In this document: in pieces, positions 26,868-35,273 of the stretch
Layout: the number at the start of each line of letters is the position of its first letter
Position numbering within the stretch: the first letter of the stretch is position 1
Source: Vogesella oryzae
GTDB lineage: Bacteria; Pseudomonadota; Gammaproteobacteria; Burkholderiales; Chromobacteriaceae
Direction of reading: 5' to 3'
DNA length: 55,132 nucleotides
NCBI RefSeq assembly: GCF_902829295.1
Contig: NZ_CADEPL010000017.1
Span: 1-55,132, forward strand
Translations under genes and position numbers: made by a program
Notes under the pieces: generated by a model
Databases searched by the model: none
What the model was told of the DNA's origin: nothing
What the model saw: the letters and a program-made list of their open reading frames with translations, nothing else

Positions 26868-26870
26868 AGC

Positions 26871-27413
26871 ATGCGCCGCGCCTGGCCATATCTGCTGTGG
26901 CTGTCGCTGCTCGCGCTACCGGCCGGTGCGGCCGGGCTAACCCTCTGTTACCATTACGGTTGTGATCGCAGCAGCACCCTTGAATTGGGTGAAGATGCCC
27001 TCAGCTGGATGAACCTGCGCCTGCAAGCCGCCGACTCTGCCAGCGACGAGCGCGCCGCACTGCAGGATGTGGTGCTGGCCTACTACCAGCTGGCCGCGCA
27101 ACAGACACCGATTGCCGCCGACCGCGGCGGCAATAACGAGGATGCCCGCATCCTCGACCGCATGGACTGCATCGACCACAGCCGCAATATCGCCCAGCTG
27201 CTGCAACTGCTGGACTCGCGGCAGTGGCTGCACTTCTACCATCCTGCCGGGGCCGTATTCCGCGCCCCGCTGCTGTTCAACCAGCACTACGCCGTCGGCA
27301 TTGATGCCATCGACAGCCCGGAACACTGGGTGATCGATGCCTGGCCGCGAGATTTCGGGGCACCACCTGTGGTGGTGCCTCTTGCACTCTGGAAGGAAGG
27401 ATTGTCCCCGTGA
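26871..27413 (+). CDS. Exported protein of unknown function in the nudJ-mnmA cluster
   Basis: A 180-residue protein with a cleavable-looking signal peptide ([22 protein letters not shown]), so it is probably periplasmic. The mature part has a cysteine pair near the N-terminus (CYHYGC) and a conserved-looking block [19 protein letters not shown], followed by [25 protein letters not shown], which reads like a small hydrolase or transglutaminase-like fold with C and H residues; that is speculation. It overlaps the mnmA start by four bases (GTGA) and follows nudJ by three, so it is cotranscribed with both. I do not recognise the family. Confidence 0.75.
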   Translation: MRRAWPYLLWLSLLALPAGAAGLTLCYHYGCDRSSTLELGEDALSWMNLRLQAADSASDERAALQDVVLAYYQLAAQQTPIAADRGGNNEDARILDRMDCIDHSRNIAQLLQLLDSRQWLHFYHPAGAVFRAPLLFNQHYAVGIDAIDSPEHWVIDAWPRDFGAPPVVVPLALWKEGLSP

Positions 27414-28486
27414 AGGGTAAGAAACGTATTGTCGTCGGCATGTCCGGCGGTGTGGATTCGTCGGTAACCGCCTGGCTGCTGAAGCAGCAGGGGCACGAGG
27501 TGATCGGCGTGTTCATGCAGAACTGGGAAGACGACAACGACGACGAATACTGCTCCATCAAGCAGGACGCGCTGGACGCCATGAGCGTGGCCGACATCGT
27601 CGGCATCGACATGGAGATCGTCAATTTTGCCAAGGAATACAAGGACCGCGTGTTCTCGTACTTCCTCAAGGAATACTCGGCTGGCCGCACCCCCAACCCG
27701 GACGTGCTGTGCAATGCTGAGATCAAGTTCAAGGCCTTTCTCGACTACGCGATGGAACTGGGTGCCGACTGCATCGCCACCGGCCACTACGCGCGCAAAC
27801 TGGAACAAGACGGCATCCATTACCTGATGAAAGGCGTGGACCAGAGCAAGGACCAGAGCTACTTCCTGTACCGCCTGCAACAACACCAGCTGGCCAAGGC
27901 ATTGTTCCCGCTGGGCGACATCCACAAGAGCGAAGTGCGCCGCCTGGCTGAAGAAGCCGGCCTGCCCACCGCCGCCAAGAAAGACTCCACCGGTATCTGC
28001 TTCATCGGCGAGCGCCCGTTCCGCGAGTTCCTGCAGCGCTACCTGCCGACCAAACCGGGCGAGATGGTCACCCCGGACGACAAGGTGGTCGGCGAGCATG
28101 TCGGGCTGATGTTCTACACCCTGGGCCAGCGCAAGGGCCTGAACATTGGCGGCAGCAAGGACAGCAACGGCGAGCCGTGGTTTGTCGGCGGCAAGGACAT
28201 GGCCGGCAACAAGCTGATCGTGGTGCAGGGCCACGACCACCCGCTGCTGCTGAAACCGGCGCTGCAGATGGACGACCTGTCGTGGACACTGCCGCAGCCG
28301 CCGGCTGCCGGCGACTACGCCGCCAAGAACCGCTACCGCATGGCCGACGCGGCCTGCAGCCTGTCGCCCATCGTCGACGGCAAGGCCACGCTCACCTTCC
28401 GCGACAAGCAATGGGCGGTCACCCCCGGCCAGTCTGCCGTGCTGTACGACGGCGATATCTGCCTGGGCGGCGGCATCATCCAGTAA
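27410..28486 (+). CDS. mnmA: tRNA-specific 2-thiouridylase MnmA
   Basis: Thiolates uridine 34 of tRNA-Lys, Glu and Gln. The 358-residue protein has the PP-loop [15 protein letters not shown], the tRNA-binding insert [19 protein letters not shown], the catalytic cysteines in [12 protein letters not shown] and [10 protein letters not shown], and the C-terminal beta-barrel domain. The start is GTG 27410 overlapping the previous stop. It is followed after nine bases by a GTTGGCCGCA palindrome and a hairpin. Partner sulfur carriers are not in this window. Confidence 0.97.
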   Translation: MKGKKRIVVGMSGGVDSSVTAWLLKQQGHEVIGVFMQNWEDDNDDEYCSIKQDALDAMSVADIVGIDMEIVNFAKEYKDRVFSYFLKEYSAGRTPNPDVLCNAEIKFKAFLDYAMELGADCIATGHYARKLEQDGIHYLMKGVDQSKDQSYFLYRLQQHQLAKALFPLGDIHKSEVRRLAEEAGLPTAAKKDSTGICFIGERPFREFLQRYLPTKPGEMVTPDDKVVGEHVGLMFYTLGQRKGLNIGGSKDSNGEPWFVGGKDMAGNKLIVVQGHDHPLLLKPALQMDDLSWTLPQPPAAGDYAAKNRYRMADAACSLSPIVDGKATLTFRDKQWAVTPGQSAVLYDGDICLGGGIIQ

Positions 28487-28495
28487 GCCCTGCCT

Positions 28496-28515
28496 TGCGG
28501 CCAACGTTGGCCGCA
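28496..28515. repeat. 20-bp palindrome made of two inverted GTTGGCCGCA units
   Basis: A perfect copy of TGCGGCCAACGTTGGCCGCA placed 9 bases after the mnmA stop and 11 bases before a GC-rich hairpin. Confidence 0.9.
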
Positions 28516-28526
28516 ACGCATACGAA

Positions 28527-28551
28527 CAAGGCCCCGCATAGCGGGGCCTTG
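28527..28551 (+). terminator. GC-rich hairpin downstream of mnmA
   Basis: CAAGGCCCCGC (28527-28537) pairs with GCGGGGCCTTG (28541-28551) with a 3-base loop. Only three T follow, so as an intrinsic terminator it is imperfect. Confidence 0.55.
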
Positions 28552-28934
28552 GGCTTTACAGCGGCAGCGAGCTCAAAAATAAAAAGTCGGTCCAAAGCAG
28601 ACAATAGATTATTCCTGCCTCGACCAAAGCTCATGCAACAAGGCATTCCGCTACAACCTTGCAGATACAACCGCTTTCCCCCCTCTGCGGACCATCGTTG
28701 CTCGGACAGAGTACCGGCTGCGAACTGAGTGGCAAATAGATTCAGGGCGTTTCTTGAACGCGCACACCCTGGCCTTTGCGGAAGTTCGCACCCCGGCCAA
28801 CAGGCCGCAGCTACCGATCCGTTCCGGCCACTCCAGGCAATGTTGGTCTAACCGCTGATTTCTGCGCGGCGCTGTTGACCTGATGCCGGGATTACAAAGA
28901 CGCTCGGGTTGATTGACCGCGAAAGATTCACGGG
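28552..28934. other. 383-base gap without a recognisable gene
   Basis: Frames on both strands are short and show no similarity I know. Base composition is lower in GC at the left end. No terminator for the leftward chemoreceptor gene is seen. The stretch may be degraded coding DNA. Confidence 0.4.
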
Positions 28935-30026
28935 CTATGCAGACTCCGCCACCTGCGCCATGCTCTCATGCGCGGCCAGCACCTGGCTACCAGCCGCCTC
29001 CATGGCAACCACGGCAGCCAGGGCGGCGCCAGCGTCGCCTCGACTGTGAGCGGTCAGTGCGTCCTGAACATGCTTGTGCAGGTTAAGGTGCGGTACATCC
29101 ATGTCTTTGTAGACCGGCAGGTGCGAGTGCTGCTGTCCTTCGCCTGTGTAATACCATTGGCCAAGGCGGCACTGGGTGTGGTCAACGAAGTCTTGGGCGC
29201 CTTCTTGCGACATGCCGAAGAGGACACGATAGACGCGGAACTTGAACAGCAGATGGTCGATCTTGGCCACCTCGCAAAAGCCGCGCAGGGATGAGGCCGT
29301 CGTGCTGCCCTCTGCAAGGCGCGATAGTTTGAGCACGTGACTCATGGTGGCAACGGCGTCCTTGCCGCTGCGGCTGAACTCGCCCGCTTGTGCTGCAAGA
29401 ATTTCCATCTGGCTGCGGCTGGCCGTGCTGTCATTACGCATGGCAGCAACCAAATCGGCGATTTCACCGGTCGCACCAGTCGTCCGTTCTGCCAGTTTGC
29501 GCACCTCGTCGGCCACTACCGCAAAGCCTCGCCCGGCATCGCCCGCGCGGGCAGCCTCGATGGCCGCATTGAGGGCGAGCAGGTTGGTCTGATCGGCAAT
29601 GTCTTTGATCAATTGCACGATGCCGCCGATCTGCCGGGCTCGTCCATCCAGACTGGATACCTGTTCGGCGGCAGCTACCGAGTCCCTTGCAAGGTGGCCG
29701 AGCTGCTCGGCTATGGCAGAGATCTCCATGGAGCATTGATCCGCGACGGCGCAAGTTTCCCGGGCACGGTCCCGTTCTGCGCGCATGCCCTGTGCCAGGC
29801 CGCCCATACTGGCCTGCGCCTGGGTCATGGCGGTGCCGACGCTTTGCAGTTGTTCGAGTAACTGCCGGGTTTGCGTGTAGCGTTCTTCTGCACTCTGCCG
29901 CTGCGTGTCGCTGGCACGGAGTTGGGCATCGGCCTGCGCTAGCTCGGCATCTCGTCCGGCCAATTCGCTTTCTAGCTGGTCGATACGCGCCAAGGCGGCG
30001 CGCAGGTGTTTTGCCAGGACAAACAT
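28935..30026 (-). CDS. Cytoplasmic methyl-accepting chemotaxis protein with C-terminal CZB zinc-binding domain
   Basis: Soluble chemoreceptor of 363 residues without membrane helices. Residues about 5-65 form a coiled coil ([19 protein letters not shown]), followed by the MCP signalling hairpin with its highly conserved tip [40 protein letters not shown] (about residues 142-181). The C-terminal CZB domain shows the ordered zinc ligands: KIDHLLFK (His), [12 protein letters not shown] (Cys) and HLNLHKHV (two His). CZB receptors such as Helicobacter TlpD sense zinc or hypochlorous acid/redox through the Cys-Zn core. The signalling helices are shorter than in full receptors. The start has an AGGGAG site. 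It stands alone. Confidence 0.94.
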   Translation of the reverse strand: MFVLAKHLRAALARIDQLESELAGRDAELAQADAQLRASDTQRQSAEERYTQTRQLLEQLQSVGTAMTQAQASMGGLAQGMRAERDRARETCAVADQCSMEISAIAEQLGHLARDSVAAAEQVSSLDGRARQIGGIVQLIKDIADQTNLLALNAAIEAARAGDAGRGFAVVADEVRKLAERTTGATGEIADLVAAMRNDSTASRSQMEILAAQAGEFSRSGKDAVATMSHVLKLSRLAEGSTTASSLRGFCEVAKIDHLLFKFRVYRVLFGMSQEGAQDFVDHTQCRLGQWYYTGEGQQHSHLPVYKDMDVPHLNLHKHVQDALTAHSRGDAGAALAAVVAMEAAGSQVLAAHESMAQVAESA

Positions 30027-30369
30027 GGGGGCTCCCTAGTCTTGCCGACACTGTCGGTCGGCCTCGATGATGGTGCTTAACTGAGCTTCGTCGCAAAGCC
30101 GAGGCTGGTGCTTGAGGCAGTGCTAGTCAAAGGCCTCGGTGCGGATGAGAGTCAGCCGCTCGCTCGGAGCGCGGTACTACGAATCGCGGCCGCCTTCGCA
30201 CTGCTGCGAGGCACAGCCCCACAGTTTGAGGCGGCTCGCTGCCACGACAAGCGGTGGCGCAATAAGTGACATCACTTTGCCAAAATCCAGTTAAGAAAAG
30301 AATTCACGCATAGTGCAATTCATTATTCCATTTACTGGAACAATAAAATAAACCGGTTTCATCTGATCA
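30027..30369. other. Gene-free stretch upstream of the chemoreceptor
   Basis: No open frame of note. The part from about 30280 to 30360 is clearly richer in A and T than its surroundings and may hold the old promoter of the LysR remnant that follows. Neither terminal inverted repeats nor transposase-like frames were seen. Confidence 0.4.
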
Positions 30370-30680
30370 GCTCTTCTATCGCGGTAGCCGTGCTGGAGGC
30401 ACGCCTCATGGTCAAGCTGTTCACCGGACTACCAGCCAGGCGCGCACCATCGCATCAAGGCAGTGCGATCTGAAGACGCGCAGCGAATTCTCGGCGAGGC
30501 CGACAAAACCGACGATGCCGCCACCGGGATCAACGCCGGTCTGCGCGGCCATGTGGCAGTGACGGTCCCCACCGTGTTTGGCCGGATCCACGCCCCCCGG
30601 CGCTGGTCGATCTCATACCTCAGCAGTCACAATTGCAGACTTCGGCGCTGTTCCTCGAACGGATAGTCAATCTGCTCTAA
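30370..30680 (+). pseudogene. Remnant of a LysR-family regulator with frameshifts
   Basis: Three different frames in succession match LysR proteins. The first (about 30370-30470) reads SIAVAVLEARLMVKLFTGL and HQGSAI, the recognition helix and wing. The second (about 30463-30600) reads AQRILGEADKTDDAATGINA, GLRGHVAVTVPTVFGR, the linker and start of the effector domain. The third (about 30600-30680) reads LVDLIPQQSQLQTSALFLER and IVNLL before a TAA. Normal LysR proteins have about 300 residues; here about 100 codons survive without an intact frame. The remnant ends 24 bases before the siderophore-binding protein's stop, so it marks the edge of that operon. Confidence 0.8.
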
Positions 30681-30703
30681 CGCCGTAGCCATTACCGGCT
30701 TCA

Positions 30704-31636
30704 TTACCTCGTCCCAGACACTATGCTTTGCCGATCCAGCGTCAGCAGCGCATCGGTCATCGCTTCGGCCAGGTAGTACAGCGAGAAGATGCCACCATAG
30801 CTCCAGGTAGAGCGCACCGCGGCAAAACGCTGCTGTGCCACGAACGGCATCGCCTGCCACAACGGGGTGGCGAACAGCTTGCCGGCCTGTTCGAACGGCT
30901 GCTGGTACAGCACCACGCTGTGTCGCAGGCTGCCCAGCTGCACCACCTTCTGCTGCGTCACCCCCCAAATCGACGCCGCCGGTTGCGGCGTGCCGGCGAT
31001 GCCCAGCCTCTGCAGCGCGTGCAGCGGCATCGAGTTGCTGCCGTACAGGTACACCACCGCCGGGCTGGCAAAACGCACCACGTCCACCCGCGGCAGCTGC
31101 GCGCCGAAATGCTGCTGCAGCCGGCCGCGCAGCTTGGCAAAGCCCTGCTCCAGCGCCGCCAGCCGCCGCTCGGCCAGCGCCCTGCGCCCGAACAAGCCGG
31201 CCAGTTGCAGATAAATGTCGCGCGCCACCTGCGCGTTGTCGTGATCGTGGCGGTAGGCATCGAAGTACAGCACCGGCGCGATGCGTGCCAGCTGCGGCCG
31301 CATGTCCAGCAGGCTGGGGCTGATGATGATCAGGTCCGGCTTCAGGCTGGCCAGCAGCTCCAGGTTGGGTTCCAGCCGACCGCCGGCCGGCAGCGTGGCT
31401 GGCGGCAAGGTTGGCCGCACCACCCACTGCCGGTAGTCGTCGGCATCAGCCACCGCCAGCGGGGTGATGCCCAGCTCCAGCAGCTGCTCGGCAGACTCCC
31501 AGCTCAGCGCCACCACCCGCTGCGGCGGGCGGGCAAAATGATGCACACCATCGCTATCGCGCACCGTCACCGCAGCCGCCATTCCCGAACACAGCAGCAG
31601 CACTGCGGCCAACATGACCCATATCGTCCGCGCCAT
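30704..31636 (-). CDS. Ferric-siderophore ABC transporter periplasmic binding protein (FhuD/FecB type)
   Basis: Cluster 8 (helical-backbone) substrate-binding protein of 310 residues. It has a signal peptide (MARTIWVMLAAVLLLCSGMAAA), then RPPQRVVALSWESAEQLLELGI, EPNLELLASLKPDLIIIS and the C-terminal YGGIFSLYYLAEAMTDALLTLD, all typical of FhuD-like proteins. It is the last gene of the nine-gene siderophore operon; its ATG overlaps the permease stop (TGATG). It would hand the ferric hydroxamate from the TonB receptor to the permease. The last eight residues (QSIVSGTR) are atypical and lie next to the LysR remnant, so the 3' end may have been altered by rearrangement. Confidence 0.92.
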   Translation of the reverse strand: MARTIWVMLAAVLLLCSGMAAAVTVRDSDGVHHFARPPQRVVALSWESAEQLLELGITPLAVADADDYRQWVVRPTLPPATLPAGGRLEPNLELLASLKPDLIIISPSLLDMRPQLARIAPVLYFDAYRHDHDNAQVARDIYLQLAGLFGRRALAERRLAALEQGFAKLRGRLQQHFGAQLPRVDVVRFASPAVVYLYGSNSMPLHALQRLGIAGTPQPAASIWGVTQQKVVQLGSLRHSVVLYQQPFEQAGKLFATPLWQAMPFVAQQRFAAVRSTWSYGGIFSLYYLAEAMTDALLTLDRQSIVSGTR

Positions 31637-33645
31637 CACGCTCTCCCCCGGCGCACGCGCTGCGCCAGCAACAACAAGATGAAATAACCGCCGCACAGCA
31701 CCGAGGCCAGGATGCCGACCGGCACCTGCAGCGGGAAGATCAGCACCCGCCCCAGCCAGTCCGCCACCAGCAGCAGCACGCTGCCCAGCAAGGCGGCCAG
31801 CAGCAGTTGCGGCAGCACCCGGCGCGCACCGAGCATGGCGGCGATATGCGGCGCCAGCAGGCCGAGAAAACCCACCGGCCCCAGCACGCTGGTCACCAGC
31901 GCGGTGAGCAGTGCCACCAGCGTCAGCCACGCCAGCCGGTTGCGCGCCAGATGCAAGCCGCGCCCCTGCGCCACGCCGTCACCGATCGCCAGCAGGGTCA
32001 GTGCACGTTGGCCGCACAGCACCGGCACGGCCAATAGCAGCGCGCCGCCGGCCAGCAGCAGCGCCTGTTGGCCGGACACACGGTAAGTGGAACCGGCCAG
32101 CCAGCCGAGGATGGCAAAACTGTCCGCCGTGCCACGCGCCAGCGCGAACTGCAGCACCGCCTCCAGCAGCGCCGCAAGCGAAATGCCCACCAGCGCCATC
32201 ATGCCCGGCGCGTACTGCTGGCGGCGCCCCAGCCACAGCAGCAGCCCCAGCACCAGCATGCTGCCGCCGAACGCCAGCGGCGCCCCGCCCTGTTGCAGCG
32301 GGCGTCCCAGCCACAGTGTGGCGGCCAACAGCGCCAGCGTGGCACCGGCCGACAGGCCGAGAATGTCCGGGCTGGCCAGCGGATTGCGCAGCAATCGCTG
32401 CAGGATTACCCCGGCCAGCGCCAGCGCGGCACCGCCGGCCACCGCTGCCAGCGTGCGCGGCCAGCGGAACGACCAGATCAGCGCATCCGGCCATGCCAGC
32501 TGCCAGCCGTGCGTGCCCGGCGCCAGCGTCAGGCTGACGAGCACCAGCGCCAGCAGGCCGGCCAGCAACAGCCCCCAGCCGCGCCGCGACAACGGCCGCG
32601 CCGCCGGAGCCAGCGACAGGTTCTGCTGCCCGCTGCCGGCGCTCTGGCGGCGGGTGAACCACAGCAGTGCCGGCGCGCCGATCAACGCCGCCGCCGCGCC
32701 GCTGGGCACCAGCTCCACGCTGTAACTGCTGGCCAGCACGGCCAGCGCATCGGTGGCCAGCAGCAGCAGCGCCCCCAGCAGCGCGCTGAACGCCAGCTCG
32801 TCACGCGCCCCGCGCGCACCCAACAGACGGGCGAAATTGGGGGTCAGCAGGCCGATGAAGCCGATCAGCCCCACCGCGGCGATCGCCACCGAGCTGAGCC
32901 ACAGCGCGGCCAACAGCAGCAACAGCATGCTGGGCCACAGCCGCAGGCCACGCCCCTGCGCCCCGCTGGCGCCCAGCCGCAGCAGGGTGAGCGGGCGCGG
33001 CGCCAGCCATAGCAGCAGCAACATCGGCGCCAGCCGCGGCAGCAGCCACAGCACCCAGTGCCAGTCGTTCTGCGTCAGGTCGCCGGCGCCCCAGAGGAAC
33101 AGGTTGCGGCTGTACTGGTCGTGCAGCATGACGATGGCGGACGCCAGCGCCCCCAGCAGCAGGTTCAGCGCCATGCCGCCCAGCACCAGCGGCAAGCCGC
33201 CGATGCCGCGCACGCCGGCAATCGCCAGCGCCAGCAGCACCGCCAGCATGGCGCCGGCCAGCGCCGGCCATTCACTGTGCTCCGCCGCCAGCGCCGGCAG
33301 CCAGATGCTGGCGCACACCAGCCCCAGCCAGGCGCCGGCGCTGGCGCCCAGCGTCATCGGCGACACCAGCCGGTTCTGCGTCAATTGCTGCAGCAGGCTG
33401 CCGGAGAAACCCAGCGCCGCGCCCACCAGCAGCGCCATCGCCAGCCGCGGCAGGCTGGCATGCCACCACTGCAGTTCGGCGAAATCCGCCGGCGCCCGCG
33501 TCAACAGCGCCCACTGCGTCGCCGCTGGCAACGGGTTGCCGATCTGGCTGTGCCACAGCGCCAGCAGCAGCATGGCCAGCAGCGCCAGCGGGTAGCGCCG
33601 CGACCAACCCTGTGGCCGCGCGGCAAGTTTCAGCACGCTTTGCAT
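31636..33645 (-). CDS. Fused double-domain siderophore ABC permease (FhuB type)
   Basis: Inner-membrane permease of 669 residues made of two FecCD/BtuC-like halves in one chain, as in FhuB. Each half carries the family signature once: SLLQQLTQNRLVSPMTLGASAGAWLG near residue 85 and VILQRLLRNPLASPDILGLSAGATLAL near residue 415. About 20 hydrophobic helices are present, and LAPHIAAMLGA / LTPNFARLLGA mark the coupling helices that touch the ATPase. A fused permease is characteristic of ferric hydroxamate uptake. It sits between the ATPase and binding-protein genes with 1-base spacing or overlap. Confidence 0.95.
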   Translation of the reverse strand: MQSVLKLAARPQGWSRRYPLALLAMLLLALWHSQIGNPLPAATQWALLTRAPADFAELQWWHASLPRLAMALLVGAALGFSGSLLQQLTQNRLVSPMTLGASAGAWLGLVCASIWLPALAAEHSEWPALAGAMLAVLLALAIAGVRGIGGLPLVLGGMALNLLLGALASAIVMLHDQYSRNLFLWGAGDLTQNDWHWVLWLLPRLAPMLLLLWLAPRPLTLLRLGASGAQGRGLRLWPSMLLLLLAALWLSSVAIAAVGLIGFIGLLTPNFARLLGARGARDELAFSALLGALLLLATDALAVLASSYSVELVPSGAAAALIGAPALLWFTRRQSAGSGQQNLSLAPAARPLSRRGWGLLLAGLLALVLVSLTLAPGTHGWQLAWPDALIWSFRWPRTLAAVAGGAALALAGVILQRLLRNPLASPDILGLSAGATLALLAATLWLGRPLQQGGAPLAFGGSMLVLGLLLWLGRRQQYAPGMMALVGISLAALLEAVLQFALARGTADSFAILGWLAGSTYRVSGQQALLLAGGALLLAVPVLCGQRALTLLAIGDGVAQGRGLHLARNRLAWLTLVALLTALVTSVLGPVGFLGLLAPHIAAMLGARRVLPQLLLAALLGSVLLLVADWLGRVLIFPLQVPVGILASVLCGGYFILLLLAQRVRRGRA

Positions 33646-33646
33646 C

Positions 33647-34414
33647 TCAGGCCACCACCGCCACCGGATGGGCGCCCTGTTCCCGCGGCAATAGCCGGAT
33701 ATCGATATCGAACAACGCGGACAGCTGCGGTGAATGCAGCAATTCGTGCGGCGTGCCGTCGAAGAACAGCTCGCCGCGCTTGAGCGCCACGATGCGGTCG
33801 GCGTAGCGCGCCGCCAGGTTGATGTCGTGCAGGATGGCGATGATGCCGCGCCCCTGCTCGCGGTTCAGCGTGCGCAGCAGCGCCATCAGCTCGTACTGGT
33901 GTGCCAGGTCCAGCGCCGAGGTCGGCTCGTCCAGCAGCAGCAGCGGCGATTGCTGCGCCAGCAGCATGGCGATCCACGCGCGCTGGCGCTCGCCGCCGGA
34001 CAGCAGGTCGGTCAGATGGCTGGCGTGGTGGCCGATGTCGGTGGCACGCATCGCCTGCTGCACAATGGCGGCATCGTCCGCCTGCCAGCGTCCCAGCAGC
34101 CCGCGCCACGGGTAACGGCCGAGGCGCACCAGTTCGGCCACCGTCAGCCCGGCCGCCTCCGGCAGCCGTTGCGGCAAGAACGCCACGCGACGGGCAAACT
34201 CGCGGCTGGAATAGGCGGCCAACGTTTGGCCGTCGAGACTGATGTGGCCGTGATCCGGCGCCAGCTGCCGCGCCAGCAGATTCAGCAGCGTGGATTTGCC
34301 GGAGCCGTTGTGGCCCAGGATCACGGTGAATTGACGCGGGTCCAGCGCCAGCGCCGGCAGCGCCAAAATGGCGCGGCCATCGCGACAGACGCGAATGTCA
34401 CGCAGTGACAGCAT
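33647..34414 (-). CDS. Siderophore ABC transporter ATP-binding protein (FhuC/FecE type)
   Basis: ATPase of 255 residues for the FhuB-type permease. Walker A is GHNGSGKSTLLN, the signature is LSGGERQRAWIAMLLAQ, Walker B with catalytic Glu is LLLLDEPTSALDLAHQ, and the H-loop is AILHDINLAARYAD. The ARRVAFLPQRLPEA Q-loop and overall length fit the iron-siderophore subfamily. The gene overlaps the FhuF-type gene upstream by 17 bases and ends 1 base from the permease frame, so translation is tightly coupled. Confidence 0.96.
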   Translation of the reverse strand: MLSLRDIRVCRDGRAILALPALALDPRQFTVILGHNGSGKSTLLNLLARQLAPDHGHISLDGQTLAAYSSREFARRVAFLPQRLPEAAGLTVAELVRLGRYPWRGLLGRWQADDAAIVQQAMRATDIGHHASHLTDLLSGGERQRAWIAMLLAQQSPLLLLDEPTSALDLAHQYELMALLRTLNREQGRGIIAILHDINLAARYADRIVALKRGELFFDGTPHELLHSPQLSALFDIDIRLLPREQGAHPVAVVA

Positions 34415-35246
34415 CGGCAGACAACTCCTGTTTCAGCAGCGCCAGACGCGCTGCGGGTTTCAATTTCGGGCAGCTGCTGCACAGCTCGCCGTCGCAGCGG
34501 CGGAAGTGCTGGCAGCACACCTTGCGTTCCAGTGCCAGCTTGTGGCGACCATCGTCCAGCGTCACCGTCATCAGCCCGCTGGCCTCCGGTTGCGCCAGAG
34601 CGGCCAACCATTGCGGCGCCAGCGCCTGCAGCCGCGCATTGTCGTAACGCGCATCACAGCGCTGTACGAACAACAGCGCCGCCAGCAGGCAGTCGGCCTG
34701 CAAGCGGCCGGCCATCTTCGGATGCAGCTTCAACTGCTGGTTGATCATGGCCAGATACGGCTGGCAGGCCGCCTGCAGCACCTGGCCGGCAGCAGCGATC
34801 AGTGTGGCTTCATCGCCGTGCTGCAGATCGCCCTGCGCCAGGCTGAAACCGGCGACAAAACCGCCGCGCTGGCGCTGCGCCATGCCGCCCAGCGGCGGCA
34901 GGCAGCCCGCCAGCTGCACCGCCAGCACCGCCAGGTACACCGGCTGCCATACCAGCAGCGTCCACACCCGGCTGCCCCAGTAGTGCGGCCCCGCTTCCGG
35001 GTGTGCCTGCTGCCAGTGCTGCAGCAGCGCGGCCACCGGGTCGGGGTTGGCCGCATCGGCGGTCAGCGCATCCGGCGTGGCGGCATCAAGCGTGCCGTCC
35101 AGTCCCGGCAGGCAGCGGCTGATGGCGGCCAGCAGGCTGGCGGGATCGGGAACGGAAAGCAGTGGCGACATGCAGTAATCCGGCAGCAGCGGCACGCTCC
35201 GGGCTGGGGCCGTGCCGGCGATGAATGAAGTCAACACACCCGCCAC
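34398..35246 (-). CDS. FhuF-like siderophore-iron reductase
   Basis: Cytoplasmic [2Fe-2S] reductase of about 282 residues that frees iron from ferric hydroxamates after uptake. The diagnostic C-terminal motif CC-x(8-10)-C-x2-C is present (CCQHFRRCDGELCSSC). The rest is a helical domain with HYWGSRVWTLLVWQPVYLAVLAV, typical of the FhuF family (E. coli FhuF 262 residues). The start is not certain: the longest frame opens at GTG 35246, 27 bases after the synthetase stop, with a weak ribosome-binding site; ATG 35171 (MSPLLSV, GGA upstream) would give 257 residues. It links the biosynthetic and uptake halves of the operon. Confidence 0.85.
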   Translation of the reverse strand: MAGVLTSFIAGTAPARSVPLLPDYCMSPLLSVPDPASLLAAISRCLPGLDGTLDAATPDALTADAANPDPVAALLQHWQQAHPEAGPHYWGSRVWTLLVWQPVYLAVLAVQLAGCLPPLGGMAQRQRGGFVAGFSLAQGDLQHGDEATLIAAAGQVLQAACQPYLAMINQQLKLHPKMAGRLQADCLLAALLFVQRCDARYDNARLQALAPQWLAALAQPEASGLMTVTLDDGRHKLALERKVCCQHFRRCDGELCSSCPKLKPAARLALLKQELSADAVTA

Positions 35247-35273
35247 ACCCGCAGGGGCATGGCGGGCGCGGGC

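Noticed and set aside
30027-30703. Insertion sequence or transposon scar
   Set aside because: No transposase frame, terminal inverted repeats or target duplications were found; the recognisable part is a decayed LysR gene.
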